Below are positions 50,967 through 62,324 of a stretch of 64,000 nucleotides of DNA, one piece after another. The DNA is from Hydrogenophaga sp. Root209 (GTDB lineage: Bacteria; Pseudomonadota; Gammaproteobacteria; Burkholderiales; Burkholderiaceae_C). Position numbers and translations under genes: made by a program. The notes beneath the pieces were generated by a model. It searched no databases and was not told where the DNA came from. It saw only the letters and a program-made list of their open reading frames with translations. How positions within the stretch are numbered: position 1 is the first letter of the stretch; the number at the start of each line of letters is the position of its first letter. Where the stretch lies: NCBI RefSeq assembly GCF_001428625.1, contig NZ_LMIE01000022.1, positions 1,042-65,041 of the forward strand, given 5' to 3'.

Positions 50967-52292
50967 ATGCCCAAAACCCTTCGCTACACGCTCATCTCCC
51001 TGCGCGAGATGATCGTGTCATTCGGTCCCTTTGCCCTGCTCACCATCGCGTTGCTGGGCGTGGCCTATTGGTGGCTCAACCCCACGCCCCCCAAGCGCGT
51101 GGTGCTGGCCACCGGCCCGGATCAAAGCGCCTACGCGGAGTTCGGCAAACGCTATGCCGAAGCGCTGGCGCGCTACGGCATCACGGTCGAGCTGCTGTCC
51201 TCCGAAGGCTCCTCCGCCAACCTCGAACTGCTGCGCACCGGCAAAGCCGATCTCGGCTTCGTGCAGGGCGGCACGGCCGACATCGGCTACGACGAGGAAG
51301 ACAGCATCACTTCGCTGGGCAGCCTGTTCGTGGAACCGCTGTGGCTGTTCTACCGCGAGGACTCGGCCAGGCGCCTGCGCAAATCGCCCACCGTGAACCA
51401 ACTCGCCGAGCTCAGCGGCTGGCGTGTGAACGTGGGCACGGCCGGCAGCGGCGTGCCCCGCCTGTTCTCCACGCTGCTCGACGTGAACCGCGTGGACCCG
51501 AAGCAGTTGCGCCTGAGCGAATTGGAGCAAACCCCGGCCACGGTGGCCTTTCTGGGTGGCAAGATCGATGCCGTGGTGTTCGCTTCGGCACCCGAGTCGC
51601 TGATGGTGCAGATGCTGCTGCAGACCCCGGGCGTGAAGCTGCTGGACTTCGCGCAAAGCGAAGCCTATTCAAGGCGTTTTGGCTACCTCACGCCGGTCGT
51701 GATGCCGCAGGGCGTGGTGGACCTGGCGCGCAACATACCGACCCGGGACGTTCGACTGGTCGCGTCCACCACCAGCCTGCTGGCGCACAGCGACACCCAC
51801 CCCGCCATCCTGCAGCTGTTCGCACAAACGGCCACCGGGCTGCACGGGGGCTCGGGCTGGTTCAGCAAGGCGGGCGAGTACCCCAGCCTGGAGCACAGCG
51901 AGGTGCCGATCTCACCCGAGGCGTCACGCGCCATCAAGAACGGCGCCCCGTTCCTGCAACGCTACCTCCCCTTCTGGTTGGCCAACCTGATCGAACGCAT
52001 GTGGCTGGCCATGGGCCTGATCCTGGCGCTGGCGCTGCCGCTCTCGCGCATCGTGCCCCCGCTCTACACCTTCCGCATCCGCAAGCGGGTGTTCCGCTGG
52101 TACGCCGAACTGCGCGACGTGGAACAACGGTTTGAAGCCGACGCCGACAAAGCCGCCGACCTGGTCGAGCAGCTCGACGCCATGGAATCGAAAGTGGAAA
52201 AGGTGGTGGTACCGCTGTCGTACACCGACGAGCTCTACGCGCTGCGCAACAACATCCACCTGGTGCGCAAGAAGCTGCTGAGGAAAGTCTGA
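50967..52292 (+). CDS. TAXI-family TRAP-type solute-binding protein, membrane tethered
   Basis: 441 residues. N-terminal transmembrane segment (FGPFALLTIALLGVAYWW), then a TAXI ligand-binding domain: VVLATGPDQSAYAEFGKRYAEAL, SSANLELLRTGKADLGFVQ, VNVGTAGSGVPRLFSTLL. A second hydrophobic segment (about 355-375, MWLAMGLILALALPLS) and a coiled-coil-like tail follow. Anchored at both ends, not a free periplasmic protein, and no TRAP permease genes adjoin, so it may serve in signalling or with a distant DctM-type channel. Confidence 0.85.
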   Translation: MPKTLRYTLISLREMIVSFGPFALLTIALLGVAYWWLNPTPPKRVVLATGPDQSAYAEFGKRYAEALARYGITVELLSSEGSSANLELLRTGKADLGFVQGGTADIGYDEEDSITSLGSLFVEPLWLFYREDSARRLRKSPTVNQLAELSGWRVNVGTAGSGVPRLFSTLLDVNRVDPKQLRLSELEQTPATVAFLGGKIDAVVFASAPESLMVQMLLQTPGVKLLDFAQSEAYSRRFGYLTPVVMPQGVVDLARNIPTRDVRLVASTTSLLAHSDTHPAILQLFAQTATGLHGGSGWFSKAGEYPSLEHSEVPISPEASRAIKNGAPFLQRYLPFWLANLIERMWLAMGLILALALPLSRIVPPLYTFRIRKRVFRWYAELRDVEQRFEADADKAADLVEQLDAMESKVEKVVVPLSYTDELYALRNNIHLVRKKLLRKV

Positions 52293-52309
52293 AGACCTCG
52301 CGAAGCGGG

Positions 52310-52410
52310 GAAGAGTGGGGGCAACGTTTTGCCGCCGGGCCGCCCCAAGGCAAAACAGCCCCCTCGGGGGGCAGCGACCCGCGCAGCGGCGGAGCGTGGG
52401 GGCTACGTTA
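52310..52410. repeat. GC-rich extragenic repeat with nested hairpins
   Basis: Between the TAXI gene and the convergent DUF1631 gene. GTTTTGCC (52326-52333) pairs with GGCAAAAC (52349-52356); GCCCCC (52358-52363) pairs with GGGGGC next to it; then a GCGCAGCGGCGGAGCG stretch. A 17-base part (52333-52349) recurs exactly at 63802-63818. Elements with this GCCGCCCCAAGG core are found many times in Comamonadaceae genomes. Also able to act as a bidirectional terminator. Confidence 0.8.
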
Positions 52411-54507
52411 AAGCCCTTCAGCCTTGATGCTGTTCAGCCAGGCTTGACGTGTGACCTCGTCCAGCGCTTCATCGACCACGCCGTGGTCCGCCACCACACG
52501 CAGTTTGTCCAGCTCGATCAAGCGGTCCAGGCCGCGACGGGTCATGGACAACGAGCGGCCATTGGCGCCCGAGAACAGAAACAGCGTGCCGTGCGGGCTG
52601 GCCCAGGTGATCTGGCAACGCAGGGCCTGACCGTCCTGCCACACGTCCACCCAGGTGCCCACGCTGAGTTGTGACGGCGGTTGCGCCGCCATCTCCGCCT
52701 TGAGATCCACCCAGTCCCGCTGCAGGGGCTGGGTGTCCACAAAGGAGGGATGGGTGTCGGGCTGAGAGTCCGGCAAGGAGTCGTCCATGAAGCAGGTGTC
52801 GCGCGCCTCGGCGGGCTGCATCCACGGCTCCAGGTCGTCCTCGAACTGCTGGCTGGGCTGCACGTCCTGCGGCGACTCGGTGCGCTGGGTCTTGTAGGCC
52901 GCTTCGTGCAGACCCATCAAGGCCTGAAAGAAGGCTTCGGCCTGTTCGCGCGGGTAGTCGATCGAGTCCAGGCCTTCGCGCAAGGTGCGCAGCACGGTCG
53001 GAATGATCTTGACCAGACGCGGGCGGTTCAGACTCGCCACCGCCAGCTGACTCGACCACAGCAGATCGGGCAGGATGTCCGTGTAACGCATCGCAGGCAC
53101 CTCGGAGGGGCCCAGGCCTGTGGCGTTGGAGACTTCCAGCCGGGCCTGCGCCACCACCTGGGCCCAGGGGCCGGTGAGAAAGCGCCTGACCACCCCGGGG
53201 GAACGGTCAAAGTCGTTGCGCGACCGGAATTCGGCAGCCACGCGCTCGGCCAGCAGGTTGCGCTGCTCCACCCGCACCAGGGTCTTCACGGCCAGGCCAC
53301 GCGCCTTCACCTGCTCGGGTGCCATGGCCTCGGTCTGCGAGCGGTTGAAGTGCTGAAGCAAGCCTGGAAACCGATCGGCGAGGTCCGGGCCGGGCTTCTG
53401 CAGCGTGTCGATGATGCCGCGCACCTGGCGCGAGAACGCAGCGTAGCCACGGTCCTGCTCGTTCGTGTAGGCCAGGCTGTGTTCGGTGATGGCGTCGAGC
53501 AATCGGCGCGCGGGATTCTGCCGATCGGCGAAGAAACGCGGGTCGGTGCGGGCCACTTGCAGCAAGGCGGGCTTCATGCCCTGCAGCATCTCGCGCACCG
53601 GCCGCAACAAGCGCTCGTCGGCCGAGATCTGCTTGAGCATGAGCGAGACGACCTCGCTGGCGAGCGTGCGCACCATGGCGTTGCCGGCACCGACCGTGCC
53701 AGGCTCGCGCAGGGGCTCGTCGTCGGGTTGCTCCAGGTTGCCCACCAGAAGCTGGTGCAAATGATCGAGCGTGAGCAGGGCCTCGGTCCCCAGGCCCGCC
53801 TCTTCCTTCGCACCACCGGCCCGACGGCCCATGGGGGCGTCGGCCGTGGCGGTGCGGGCATCGGGCAACTGGATCACGGCATAGCCAGCCGCCTGCACGC
53901 CCATGCGATCCAGGAAGGCGCTCAGCCGCGTGTACAGGCCCTGCAATTCGTGACCCAGGGAAATGGCGCCGGTTTGCAGCCAGCGCGAACGCACGGCCGG
54001 CGCGATGCTCAAGCCCTTGAGGGCCTTCATCAAAGCGCCGACCACCACGTCTGCGCGCAGCGGATTGGCCTCGGCATTGACGCTGTGCATGCCTTGTGCG
54101 GTGCACAGGCGGGCGGTGAGCTCGACGATTTCATGATCAACCGTCATGCTGACGATCTGCTGCACGCGGGCCAGCTCGACCGTCTCCTGCACCTGGTCGT
54201 CGCCCATGAGTTCGAGCTCGTCAAAGCTCACCGACTTGGCCCGGCGCGGCTGCGCGTCGGTGCCCGGCAAGGCGTTGCCCACCGAATCGCCAAGCGCTGC
54301 GAGGAACCGGGTTGCAATCAGGTCGCGATGCGACTCCAGAGCGGTGCGCGCTTCGACGAAAACCTGCTTGTCGCCCAACTGGCGGGCCGACAATTCCTTT
54401 TCCTTGAGTGCGGCTTGCAGCTTGTCCAGCCAGCGCGGCACCCACTCGCGCGTCTGGGCGAGCGCCTCCTTGAGGCAGGCGTCAAAGGCCTGGAGATGGG
54501 CAGCCAT
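52408..54507 (-). CDS. DUF1631 protein
   Basis: 699 residues. Large helical protein of the DUF1631 family common in Burkholderiales and Pseudomonas. Seen: SFDELELMGDDQVQETVELAR, LYTRLSAFLDRMGVQAAGYAV, a middle RFLTGPWAQVVAQARLE, PDLLWSSQLAVASLNRPRLVKI, and a C-terminal beta region LSVGTWVDVWQDGQALRCQITW with LFLFSGANGRSLSM, like a PilZ-type barrel. No signal or membrane segment. Function unknown; a c-di-GMP link is a guess. Confidence 0.87.
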   Translation of the reverse strand: MAAHLQAFDACLKEALAQTREWVPRWLDKLQAALKEKELSARQLGDKQVFVEARTALESHRDLIATRFLAALGDSVGNALPGTDAQPRRAKSVSFDELELMGDDQVQETVELARVQQIVSMTVDHEIVELTARLCTAQGMHSVNAEANPLRADVVVGALMKALKGLSIAPAVRSRWLQTGAISLGHELQGLYTRLSAFLDRMGVQAAGYAVIQLPDARTATADAPMGRRAGGAKEEAGLGTEALLTLDHLHQLLVGNLEQPDDEPLREPGTVGAGNAMVRTLASEVVSLMLKQISADERLLRPVREMLQGMKPALLQVARTDPRFFADRQNPARRLLDAITEHSLAYTNEQDRGYAAFSRQVRGIIDTLQKPGPDLADRFPGLLQHFNRSQTEAMAPEQVKARGLAVKTLVRVEQRNLLAERVAAEFRSRNDFDRSPGVVRRFLTGPWAQVVAQARLEVSNATGLGPSEVPAMRYTDILPDLLWSSQLAVASLNRPRLVKIIPTVLRTLREGLDSIDYPREQAEAFFQALMGLHEAAYKTQRTESPQDVQPSQQFEDDLEPWMQPAEARDTCFMDDSLPDSQPDTHPSFVDTQPLQRDWVDLKAEMAAQPPSQLSVGTWVDVWQDGQALRCQITWASPHGTLFLFSGANGRSLSMTRRGLDRLIELDKLRVVADHGVVDEALDEVTRQAWLNSIKAEGL

Positions 54508-54613
54508 GCGGGCGAGTTCCTTCAGTCAAAGGGCCAAGGTGAAGTGATGGAACCATTGTGACCAGCAGCCGACCCACACACAACCGCGAAAAGAAACCGA
54601 ATGTCCCGGCTGT

Positions 54614-55152
54614 TCACTCTTTAGCCATAAGGGCTCGCCAGCCCTCGGCGCCCAGATCGCGCAAGGTCTGCAGGTTGCGTTCGACGATGGCGTCGGCGTC
54701 ACCGCCTTCACTGGCCACGGCGCGTTCCACGCTCTCCTCGCGCAGCAGGTGCAGCGTGGGAAACGGTGCCCGGTTGGTGCAGTTGGTCACATCGTCGGGC
54801 TCGGTGCCCTCGAACTGAAATAAAGGGTGAAAAGGCGCCACCTGGATCACACCTTCAAGCTCGTGCTCGGCCACCACGTCATCCACCACATTGAGGAAGT
54901 CGTTGAACACCTCGAAGTCGGGAAACAGCGTGGCGTGCACCAGCAACGTGGTGTCGATCTCCTCGGCTGGGGTGTTCACCAGCAGCGTGAGTTCGCGGTC
55001 CAGGTCGTCCAGAAACGCATCGAGGTGGCGCGCCTGGCTCACCACAATGCGCACCTGATTCTTCACATACACCGCCCGTGCGAACGGACACAGGTTGAGG
55101 CCGATGACGACCTTTTCCAGCCAGTGACGGGTGGCGGCTTCGACGTCCGACA

Positions 55153-55153
<1 letters not shown>
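54614..55153 (-). CDS. DUF1415 protein
   Basis: 179 residues. Single-domain DUF1415: TRHWLEKVVIGLNLCPFARAVY, VRIVVSQARHL, TLLVHATLFPDFEVFNDFL, VIQVAPFHPLFQFEGTEPDD and the late PTLHLLREESVERAV. Cytoplasmic; function unknown. Its ATG overlaps the ettA stop by one base (TGATG), so the two are translationally coupled. A GTG one codon earlier is in frame but the ATG is the better start. Confidence 0.9.
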
Positions 55154-56814
<1,661 letters not shown>

Positions 56815-57040
56815 TGCTGTGTGTGCCTGAGAAATCTGCAGCCAGGACGGCCGCGCAACCTTTGATTATCCCAGCATGCGACAATACGGCTCGTCGGGCA
56901 CTTCAGTTGGCTCGACACCAGCCTTTCGCTGGGGTGCTCGCCAACCACTGGCGGCACCAAACCCCTGAATCCATCTGCCCCAGACTGGCCGGGTCCCGCT
57001 TCCAACACCGAAGCGGTTCACGGAGTGGCCGATGCCCCCA

Positions 57041-57057
57041 GCGCCCTGGACGGGCGC
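57041..57057 (+). promoter_or_regulatory. GC-rich stem-loop just before the rhlE start
   Basis: GCGCCC (57041-57046) and GGGCGC (57052-57057) form a 6-bp stem with a TGGAC loop, 10 bases before the ATG at 57068 and directly followed by an A-run. If 57068 is the start, this hairpin sits where a ribosome binding site would be, so translation may need the hairpin opened or use the ATG at 57032, which has GGAG in front. Confidence 0.4.
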
Positions 57058-57067
57058 CTCCAAAAAA

Positions 57068-58906
57068 ATGACCTTTGACGATCTGAATCTGGCCCCGGCC
57101 ATCGTGCAAGCCGTGCGTGAGCACGGTTACGAAACCCCCACCCCCATTCAAGCGGAAGCGATCCCCGCCGTGCTGGCCGGTCGCGACCTGCTCGGTGGCG
57201 CCCAGACGGGCACCGGCAAAACCGCTGCCTTCACCCTGCCCCTGCTGCAACGCCTTGCCGACGGCGAGCGCGCCAAGAACCGCTTCGGTGGCGTGGCCAT
57301 CCGGGCGCTGGTGCTCACCCCCACCCGCGAACTCGCCGCGCAGGTCGAGGAATCGGTGCGCACCTACGGCAAACACCTGACGCTCACCTCCACGGTTGTC
57401 TTCGGCGGTGTGGGCATGAACCCGCAGATCAACGCCATGAAACGCGGCGTGGACGTGCTGGTGGCCACCCCGGGCCGTCTGCTTGATCTGCAACAACAAG
57501 GTTTCCTGGACCTCTCCGGCGTGCAGATGCTCGTGCTCGACGAAGCCGACCGCATGCTCGACATGGGCTTCATCCACGACGTGAAGAAGATCCTGGCGCT
57601 GGTGCCGAAAGACAAGCAGAGCCTGCTGTTCTCCGCCACCTTCAGCGACGAGATCCGCGATCTGGCCAGCGCGCTGCTCAAGGACCCGCTGCACATCCAG
57701 GTGACCCCGCGCAACACCACGGTGCAACGCATCACCCAGGTGATCCACCCGGTGGGCCGCGGCAAGAAGAAGGCCCTGCTGGTGCACATCATCAACCAGC
57801 ACAACTGGAGCCAGGTGCTGGTGTTCACCCGCACCAAGTTCGGCGCCAACAACGTGGCCGAATTCCTCACGAAAAACGGCATCCAGGCAATGGCGTTGCA
57901 CGGCAACAAGAGCCAGGGTGCCCGCACCCAGGCCCTGGCCGGCTTCAAGAGCGGCGACATCCGCGCCCTGGTGGCCACCGACATCGCAGCGCGCGGCATC
58001 GACATCGACGAACTGCCGCACGTCGTGAACTACGAAATTCCGAACGTCAGCGAAGACTACGTGCACCGCATCGGCCGCACCGGCCGCGCGGGCAACGACG
58101 GCGCTGCGGTCAACCTCGTGAGCCTGGACGAAGAAGGCTTCATGATGGAGATCGAGCGCTTCACCAAGCAGCGCATCCCCGTGCAGATGTTCCCCGACTT
58201 CATGCCCGAGCCGGGTGAGAAGGCCGAGCCCATCGCCATGGGTCGCCAGACCATCTGGGGCGGTGCCGGCAAGCCGCCGAGCCGCGACGTGATGGCCGCG
58301 GCCGCCAAGGCCGCGCGCACGGAAATGATGCAGCGCGTGCGAGAGAAAAAAGCCGGTGAGCCACAACAGGCTCGCGGCAACGGTGGTGGCGGTGGCCAGC
58401 GTCAGCGCCCTGCCGGTGACGGCGCCCAGATCGACGGCCCGCGCGGTGAAGGTCGCCGTGGTGGCGGCAACGGTGGTCAACGCGCGAATGGCAACGGGGG
58501 CAACGGTGGTGGCAACGGTCAACCACGCGGCAACAACGGCCCGCGCAACGGCGGCGGCCAGGGCCAGCGCCCGCCGCGCCAGCAGGCCGACCGGGGTGAC
58601 CGCATGGACCGCGCGCCGCGCGAGGACCGTGGTCCGCGTGAAGACCGCGAACCCGGCGCCGAGCGCCAGCCCGGACCCAACGCCCACCTGGGCAGCCTGC
58701 GCATCAAGGAGCCGCGCCCACGCGCGGCCAACCCGGGCGGTCAGCCCGACCCGCTGCGCACCAGCATCGATGCCATGCGCACCGGCAACCGCGGTGGCAA
58801 GGGCGGCGGCGGTGGCGGCCGAGGCGGCCCACGCAATGCGGGTGGCGGCGGTGGTGGTGGCGGCAACGCCGATCCGCTGCGCACGAACTTTGGGCGGATT
58901 CGCTGA
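57068..58906 (+). CDS. rhlE: DEAD-box RNA helicase RhlE with long Gly/Arg/Asn-rich tail
   Basis: 612 residues. Core (about 1-375): [12 protein letters not shown] (I), PTRELAAQV (Ia), [11 protein letters not shown] (II), FSATF (III), [14 protein letters not shown] (V), [12 protein letters not shown] (VI). The last 170 residues are low-complexity [21 protein letters not shown], likely a disordered RNA-binding tail. Unwinds RNA in ribosome assembly or mRNA decay. [12 protein letters not shown] fits the family N-terminus; an in-frame ATG at 57032 has a better ribosome binding site and would add 12 residues. Confidence 0.92.
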   Translation: MTFDDLNLAPAIVQAVREHGYETPTPIQAEAIPAVLAGRDLLGGAQTGTGKTAAFTLPLLQRLADGERAKNRFGGVAIRALVLTPTRELAAQVEESVRTYGKHLTLTSTVVFGGVGMNPQINAMKRGVDVLVATPGRLLDLQQQGFLDLSGVQMLVLDEADRMLDMGFIHDVKKILALVPKDKQSLLFSATFSDEIRDLASALLKDPLHIQVTPRNTTVQRITQVIHPVGRGKKKALLVHIINQHNWSQVLVFTRTKFGANNVAEFLTKNGIQAMALHGNKSQGARTQALAGFKSGDIRALVATDIAARGIDIDELPHVVNYEIPNVSEDYVHRIGRTGRAGNDGAAVNLVSLDEEGFMMEIERFTKQRIPVQMFPDFMPEPGEKAEPIAMGRQTIWGGAGKPPSRDVMAAAAKAARTEMMQRVREKKAGEPQQARGNGGGGGQRQRPAGDGAQIDGPRGEGRRGGGNGGQRANGNGGNGGGNGQPRGNNGPRNGGGQGQRPPRQQADRGDRMDRAPREDRGPREDREPGAERQPGPNAHLGSLRIKEPRPRAANPGGQPDPLRTSIDAMRTGNRGGKGGGGGGRGGPRNAGGGGGGGGNADPLRTNFGRIR

Positions 58907-58933
58907 GCGGATTCGCTGAACTACAGTGCGGTC

Positions 58934-60007
58934 ATGCAAACCGACCGCACTCTTCCCTCTCCCGACGCCCCGTCTGCCCTTATCGGCAACGGGGCGTCGC
59001 CACGTTGGGCCACGCTCATGGTGGCCACCTGCAACGTGCTCAACCTCGCGCAGGCCGGGCGCCATTTCTACGATGGGCAGGACCCCTACAGCCAGACCGA
59101 GTTCGAGCGCAAGGTGGACTGGCTGGGTAACCGCTTCAGGGCGCTCAACGCCGATGTGATCGCGGTGCAGGAGGTGTGGGACGAACTGGCCCTGCGCGCG
59201 GCCGTGGCGCGCAGCGGATTGCAATACAGCTCGGTGGTGGTGCCCGGCGCCGAGAACGGACCGGGCCAACCGGGTGCACAAGGCACGCCGCGCGTGGGCA
59301 TCGTCACCCGGTTGAAGCTGGAGTCGGTCGAGTCCATCGTCAACTTCCCCGCCGCCGCCGTGGTTCAGGTGCCCGGCATCGGCGCCCACAGCCGCTTCGA
59401 GCGCCCACCGCTGGTGGCCACGCTGCGCTTGAAGCACGGCCAGCCGGTGTGCGTGATCACCGCGCACCTCAAGAGCAAGCGGCCGAAGTACCTGGAGGAC
59501 GCCAGTGGCAAGACCATCGAAGACACCGCCGACCCTGCCGTGCAGGCGCTGGGGTCCCTGCGTTCCCTGATCATGCGGGCCGCTGAGGCGCTGGCACTGC
59601 GCCTGAAGGTGGTGGAGCTGCTGCACCGCACGCGCCTGCCATTGGTGCTCATGGGCGATCTCAACGACAGCCCGCACAGCGTGACCACCCAGCTCATTGC
59701 CGCCACCTCGCAGGTGGCTTACGACAAGGGCGCGCGCGACAACGCGCTGTTCAGTGCCTGGGATGTGCAGGGCGAAGCCGCGCTGCGCCGCGACGTGGCG
59801 TATTCACACATCCACCAGGGCTACCCCGAGGTGCTCGACCAGGTGCTGGTGAGCGAGGAGTTCGTGGCCACCAGCCGCAGTGCCATTGGCGATGTGCGGC
59901 GGGTGGAGGTGTTCAACGACCACCTGTTCGAGGGCCGCGACCGCAGCCGCAGCGACCACGGCTTCGTGCGCGCGCTGCTCAGGCTGCGCCTGCCCGATCC
60001 GGTGTGA
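58934..60007 (+). CDS. Endonuclease/exonuclease/phosphatase-family hydrolase
   Basis: 357 residues, no clear signal peptide. EEP-fold motifs: MVATCNVLNLAQAG (Asn of the N-terminal strand), VIAVQEVWDE (metal Glu), VITAHLKSKRP (catalytic His), LMGDLNDSPHS (D/N pair), and the terminal RSDHGFV. Metal-dependent phosphodiester hydrolase; DNA, RNA or phosphoinositide-like substrates cannot be distinguished. Starts 27 bases after rhlE. Ends three bases before a convergent cupin gene. Confidence 0.9.
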   Translation: MQTDRTLPSPDAPSALIGNGASPRWATLMVATCNVLNLAQAGRHFYDGQDPYSQTEFERKVDWLGNRFRALNADVIAVQEVWDELALRAAVARSGLQYSSVVVPGAENGPGQPGAQGTPRVGIVTRLKLESVESIVNFPAAAVVQVPGIGAHSRFERPPLVATLRLKHGQPVCVITAHLKSKRPKYLEDASGKTIEDTADPAVQALGSLRSLIMRAAEALALRLKVVELLHRTRLPLVLMGDLNDSPHSVTTQLIAATSQVAYDKGARDNALFSAWDVQGEAALRRDVAYSHIHQGYPEVLDQVLVSEEFVATSRSAIGDVRRVEVFNDHLFEGRDRSRSDHGFVRALLRLRLPDPV

Positions 60008-60010
60008 GCG

Positions 60011-60394
60011 TCACACCTTGACGAACGCGGTCACCAGTGGCTCGTCACCCACCTGCCGGCTCCAGTGTCCGTGCACCGCCGCATCGAACTGGGCGCCCGC
60101 GGGCAACGTATCGGCCGAATAAAAGTGGTCGCCCGCGCCGAAGATGCGCGAACTGCCGTCCTGCAAACCGATTTCCATCTGGCCCTGAAGCACAAACAGC
60201 CACTGCGGCGCATCGGTGCAATGGAACTGGCTGCGGAACCCCACCGGACTCTGGCGCAACTGCAATCCGCTCGCGGGCAACACCGGCGACAAGCGGGCTG
60301 CGGGCGTGCCTTCGGTGAGGCCTACCGGTTCCTCGCGGAATCGCGCGCGGCCATCGGTGTCGGTGAACAGCACGACCTTGTTGAAGGGGATCAT
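60011..60394 (-). CDS. Cupin-domain protein
   Basis: 127 residues. Single cupin barrel: FHCTDAPQWLFVLQGQMEIG (first cupin motif, His and later Gln/Glu) and FGAGDHFYSADTLPAG (second motif). Few metal His remain, so catalysis is uncertain. AGGAG eight bases before the ATG at 60394 fixes the start; an earlier in-frame ATG is unlikely. Function unknown. Confidence 0.82.
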   Translation of the reverse strand: MIPFNKVVLFTDTDGRARFREEPVGLTEGTPAARLSPVLPASGLQLRQSPVGFRSQFHCTDAPQWLFVLQGQMEIGLQDGSSRIFGAGDHFYSADTLPAGAQFDAAVHGHWSRQVGDEPLVTAFVKV

Positions 60395-60435
60395 GAGAGG
60401 CTCCTGAAAAAGGTGCCCGGTTGTACCAGACGGCA

Positions 60436-60471
60436 CAACGCCCGGGATCCTGTGAAGGACACCGGGCGTTG
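60436..60471. terminator. Long hairpin between DUF4148 and cupin genes
   Basis: CAACGCCCGG (60436-60445) and CCGGGCGTTG (60462-60471) are perfectly inverse, and TCCT/AGGA inside extends the structure. It stands 45 bases after the DUF4148 stop on the minus strand and 42 bases before the cupin start. No T-run on either strand, so it may terminate in a factor-dependent way or act as a processing or operator site. Confidence 0.55.
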
Positions 60472-60515
60472 GCGTCGCCAGCCTCATGAGCCGGCGATGG
60501 GCTTTGCGAAGGCGA

Positions 60516-61091
60516 TCAGTTGGCCCTGACGGTGCTCGCGTTCACCAGTTCGGCACGCACGTCCTCACGCGACTTGCCTTGGGCAACGGTCGGCTGTGGG
60601 TAGCGGTTGGGGTAGAGCTGGTTGAAGCGCTGACCCGTTTCGCTGTCGGCGATCAGGTCACCGTTGCGCTGGGCTTCGGCCAACTCGGCTTTCACTTCAG
60701 CGCGGGTCTTGCCCTGCGCGACCACTTCAACGGCGGGTGCCGACGTGCGGGTGGCTGCGTATTGCTCGGGGTACAGCTGGTTGAAGCGCTGACCGGTTTC
60801 GCCGTCGGCGATCAGGTCACCATTGCGCCGGGCTTCGGCCAGTTCGGCTTTCACTTCGTCGCGGGTCTTGCCCACGGAAGCCACAGCGGCCTGGGGGTAG
60901 AGGTTGGAGTAGATCTGGTTGAAACGCAGACCGGTTTCGCTGTCGGCGATCAGGTCGCCGGTGCGCTGGGCTTCAGCCAGTTCTGCGCGAACCTGTTCGC
61001 GGGACTTGGCAGCAGCAGGGTCGGCAGCCAGGGCGTGACCGGCAACGAGGGTGGAGAGGGCGATGGCAACAACAGACAGACGGGTATTCAT
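60516..61091 (-). CDS. DUF4148 repeat protein, exported
   Basis: 191 residues. Signal peptide (MNTRLSVVAIALSTLVAGHALA), then tandem DUF4148 units at about 28-65, 73-110 and 122-160 plus a partial fourth at the end; each reads R-x-E-V-x-AELAEAxRxGDLIAD, then ETGxRFNQ-x-YP. Periplasmic; common and often stress-induced in Burkholderiales, function unknown. AAAGGAAA precedes the ATG. Divergent from the LysR gene at 61307. Confidence 0.92.
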   Translation of the reverse strand: MNTRLSVVAIALSTLVAGHALAADPAAAKSREQVRAELAEAQRTGDLIADSETGLRFNQIYSNLYPQAAVASVGKTRDEVKAELAEARRNGDLIADGETGQRFNQLYPEQYAATRTSAPAVEVVAQGKTRAEVKAELAEAQRNGDLIADSETGQRFNQLYPNRYPQPTVAQGKSREDVRAELVNASTVRAN

Positions 61092-61306
61092 GACAATTTC
61101 CTTTGAGAGGGGTTGAACATGCCGGTCGGTCCGTTGTGCGGTCTGGCCGGCTTCGATGCCTCTGCGGAGGGTTTGCGTGCATCGATGGGTTGAACTGTAA
61201 AGTTTCTGATCCTGAAGAAAAATAGCATTGGAACGACTGCTGTGTTTCGTATTCAGCAATAATCGAGGCTTTCTCACCCGGGAAAACCCTTTAAAGGAGC
61301 CTCTTC

Positions 61307-62239
61307 ATGGACCGTCTGGCCTCGATGCGCGTCTTCCAAAAAGTGATCGACGAGGGAGGTTTTGCAGCCGCCGGACGCGCCATGGACATGTCGCCCGCAG
61401 TGGTCACGCGGCTGGTCGCCGATCTGGAGGATCACCTGGGTACCCGTCTGCTGCACCGCACGACGCGGCGCGTGTCGCTGACCGACGCGGGCGAGAGCTA
61501 CCTCGACCGGGTGCGCGTGATCCTACAGGACCTCGACGAAGCCCATGCACTCGTGAGCTCACAGACCAGCGAGCTGGCGGGCGTGCTGCGCCTGCTGGCG
61601 CCACCGGTGCTGGCCACGCACGTGCTGGCGCCGCTGGTGAGCGGTTTCCGACAGACCTACCCCAAGATCCTGCTCGATATCGACGTGGAGTCGCACCGCG
61701 AGCCGCCGATCGAGGACTACGACATCACGCTCATGGGCGCCAGGGCTTCGTTCGACGCCAACGTGATTGCGCGCAAGGTGATGTCCAGCGTCACCGTGCT
61801 GCTGGCCTCGCCGGAATACCTGCGGCGCAAGGGCACGCCCGCGCGGCCCGAAGACCTGGCGCAGCACGACTGCCTGCGCCTCAAGCCCGCCGCCGGCCGC
61901 AGCCGGGCCTGGCGCCTGCTGCACGAGACGGACGAAGCGCGCTTCGCCGACATCGAGGTGCAGCCGGTGCTGTGGGCCAACCACACCGACACGCTGATGC
62001 ACGCCGCGCTCGACGGCGCCGGCATCACCGCCACCACGATCGAGCTGGCCGCCCCGCTGATCCAGAACGGCGACCTGGTGCGCGTGCTCAACCCCTGGAT
62101 CACCGACCGCCTCACGCTCTACGCGGCCCTGCCCAGCCGCAAGTTCATGCCGCGCCGCACCGAGGTCTTTCTGGACTACCTCATCGAGCAGACCCGCGCG
62201 CGCGTGGGCGGCGCTCTCGCCGCCTGCAGCAGTTGCTGA
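61307..62239 (+). CDS. LysR-family transcriptional regulator
   Basis: 310 residues. HTH region MDRLASMRVFQKVIDEGGFA, RAMDMSPAVVTRLVADLEDH, LLHRTTRRVSLTDAG; then a linker helix and an effector domain from about 90 (LRLLAPPVLATHVLAPLVSG). Ends with Cys/Ala-rich tail. AAAGGAG precedes the ATG. Divergent from the DUF4148 gene with a 215-base gap that should hold both promoters; I see no strong palindrome in it. Confidence 0.9.
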   Translation: MDRLASMRVFQKVIDEGGFAAAGRAMDMSPAVVTRLVADLEDHLGTRLLHRTTRRVSLTDAGESYLDRVRVILQDLDEAHALVSSQTSELAGVLRLLAPPVLATHVLAPLVSGFRQTYPKILLDIDVESHREPPIEDYDITLMGARASFDANVIARKVMSSVTVLLASPEYLRRKGTPARPEDLAQHDCLRLKPAAGRSRAWRLLHETDEARFADIEVQPVLWANHTDTLMHAALDGAGITATTIELAAPLIQNGDLVRVLNPWITDRLTLYAALPSRKFMPRRTEVFLDYLIEQTRARVGGALAACSSC

Positions 62240-62324
62240 CGGTTACATAAAAAGCGCCGCCGCTTCAACCCCGTTGAGGCGGGTGGTTCGTTTCACCAGG
62301 CTCCATCCACTTTTCGGAGCCCGC

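Noticed and set aside
56903-59677. 924-codon minus-strand frame opposite rhlE and the EEP gene
   Set aside because: Crosses two plus-strand genes with complete motifs; low-complexity Ala/Arg/His/Val-rich content indicates a shadow.
60516-61091. Repeated blocks in the DUF4148 gene considered as non-coding tandem repeats
   Set aside because: The repetition is explained by tandem protein domains in a single signal-bearing frame.
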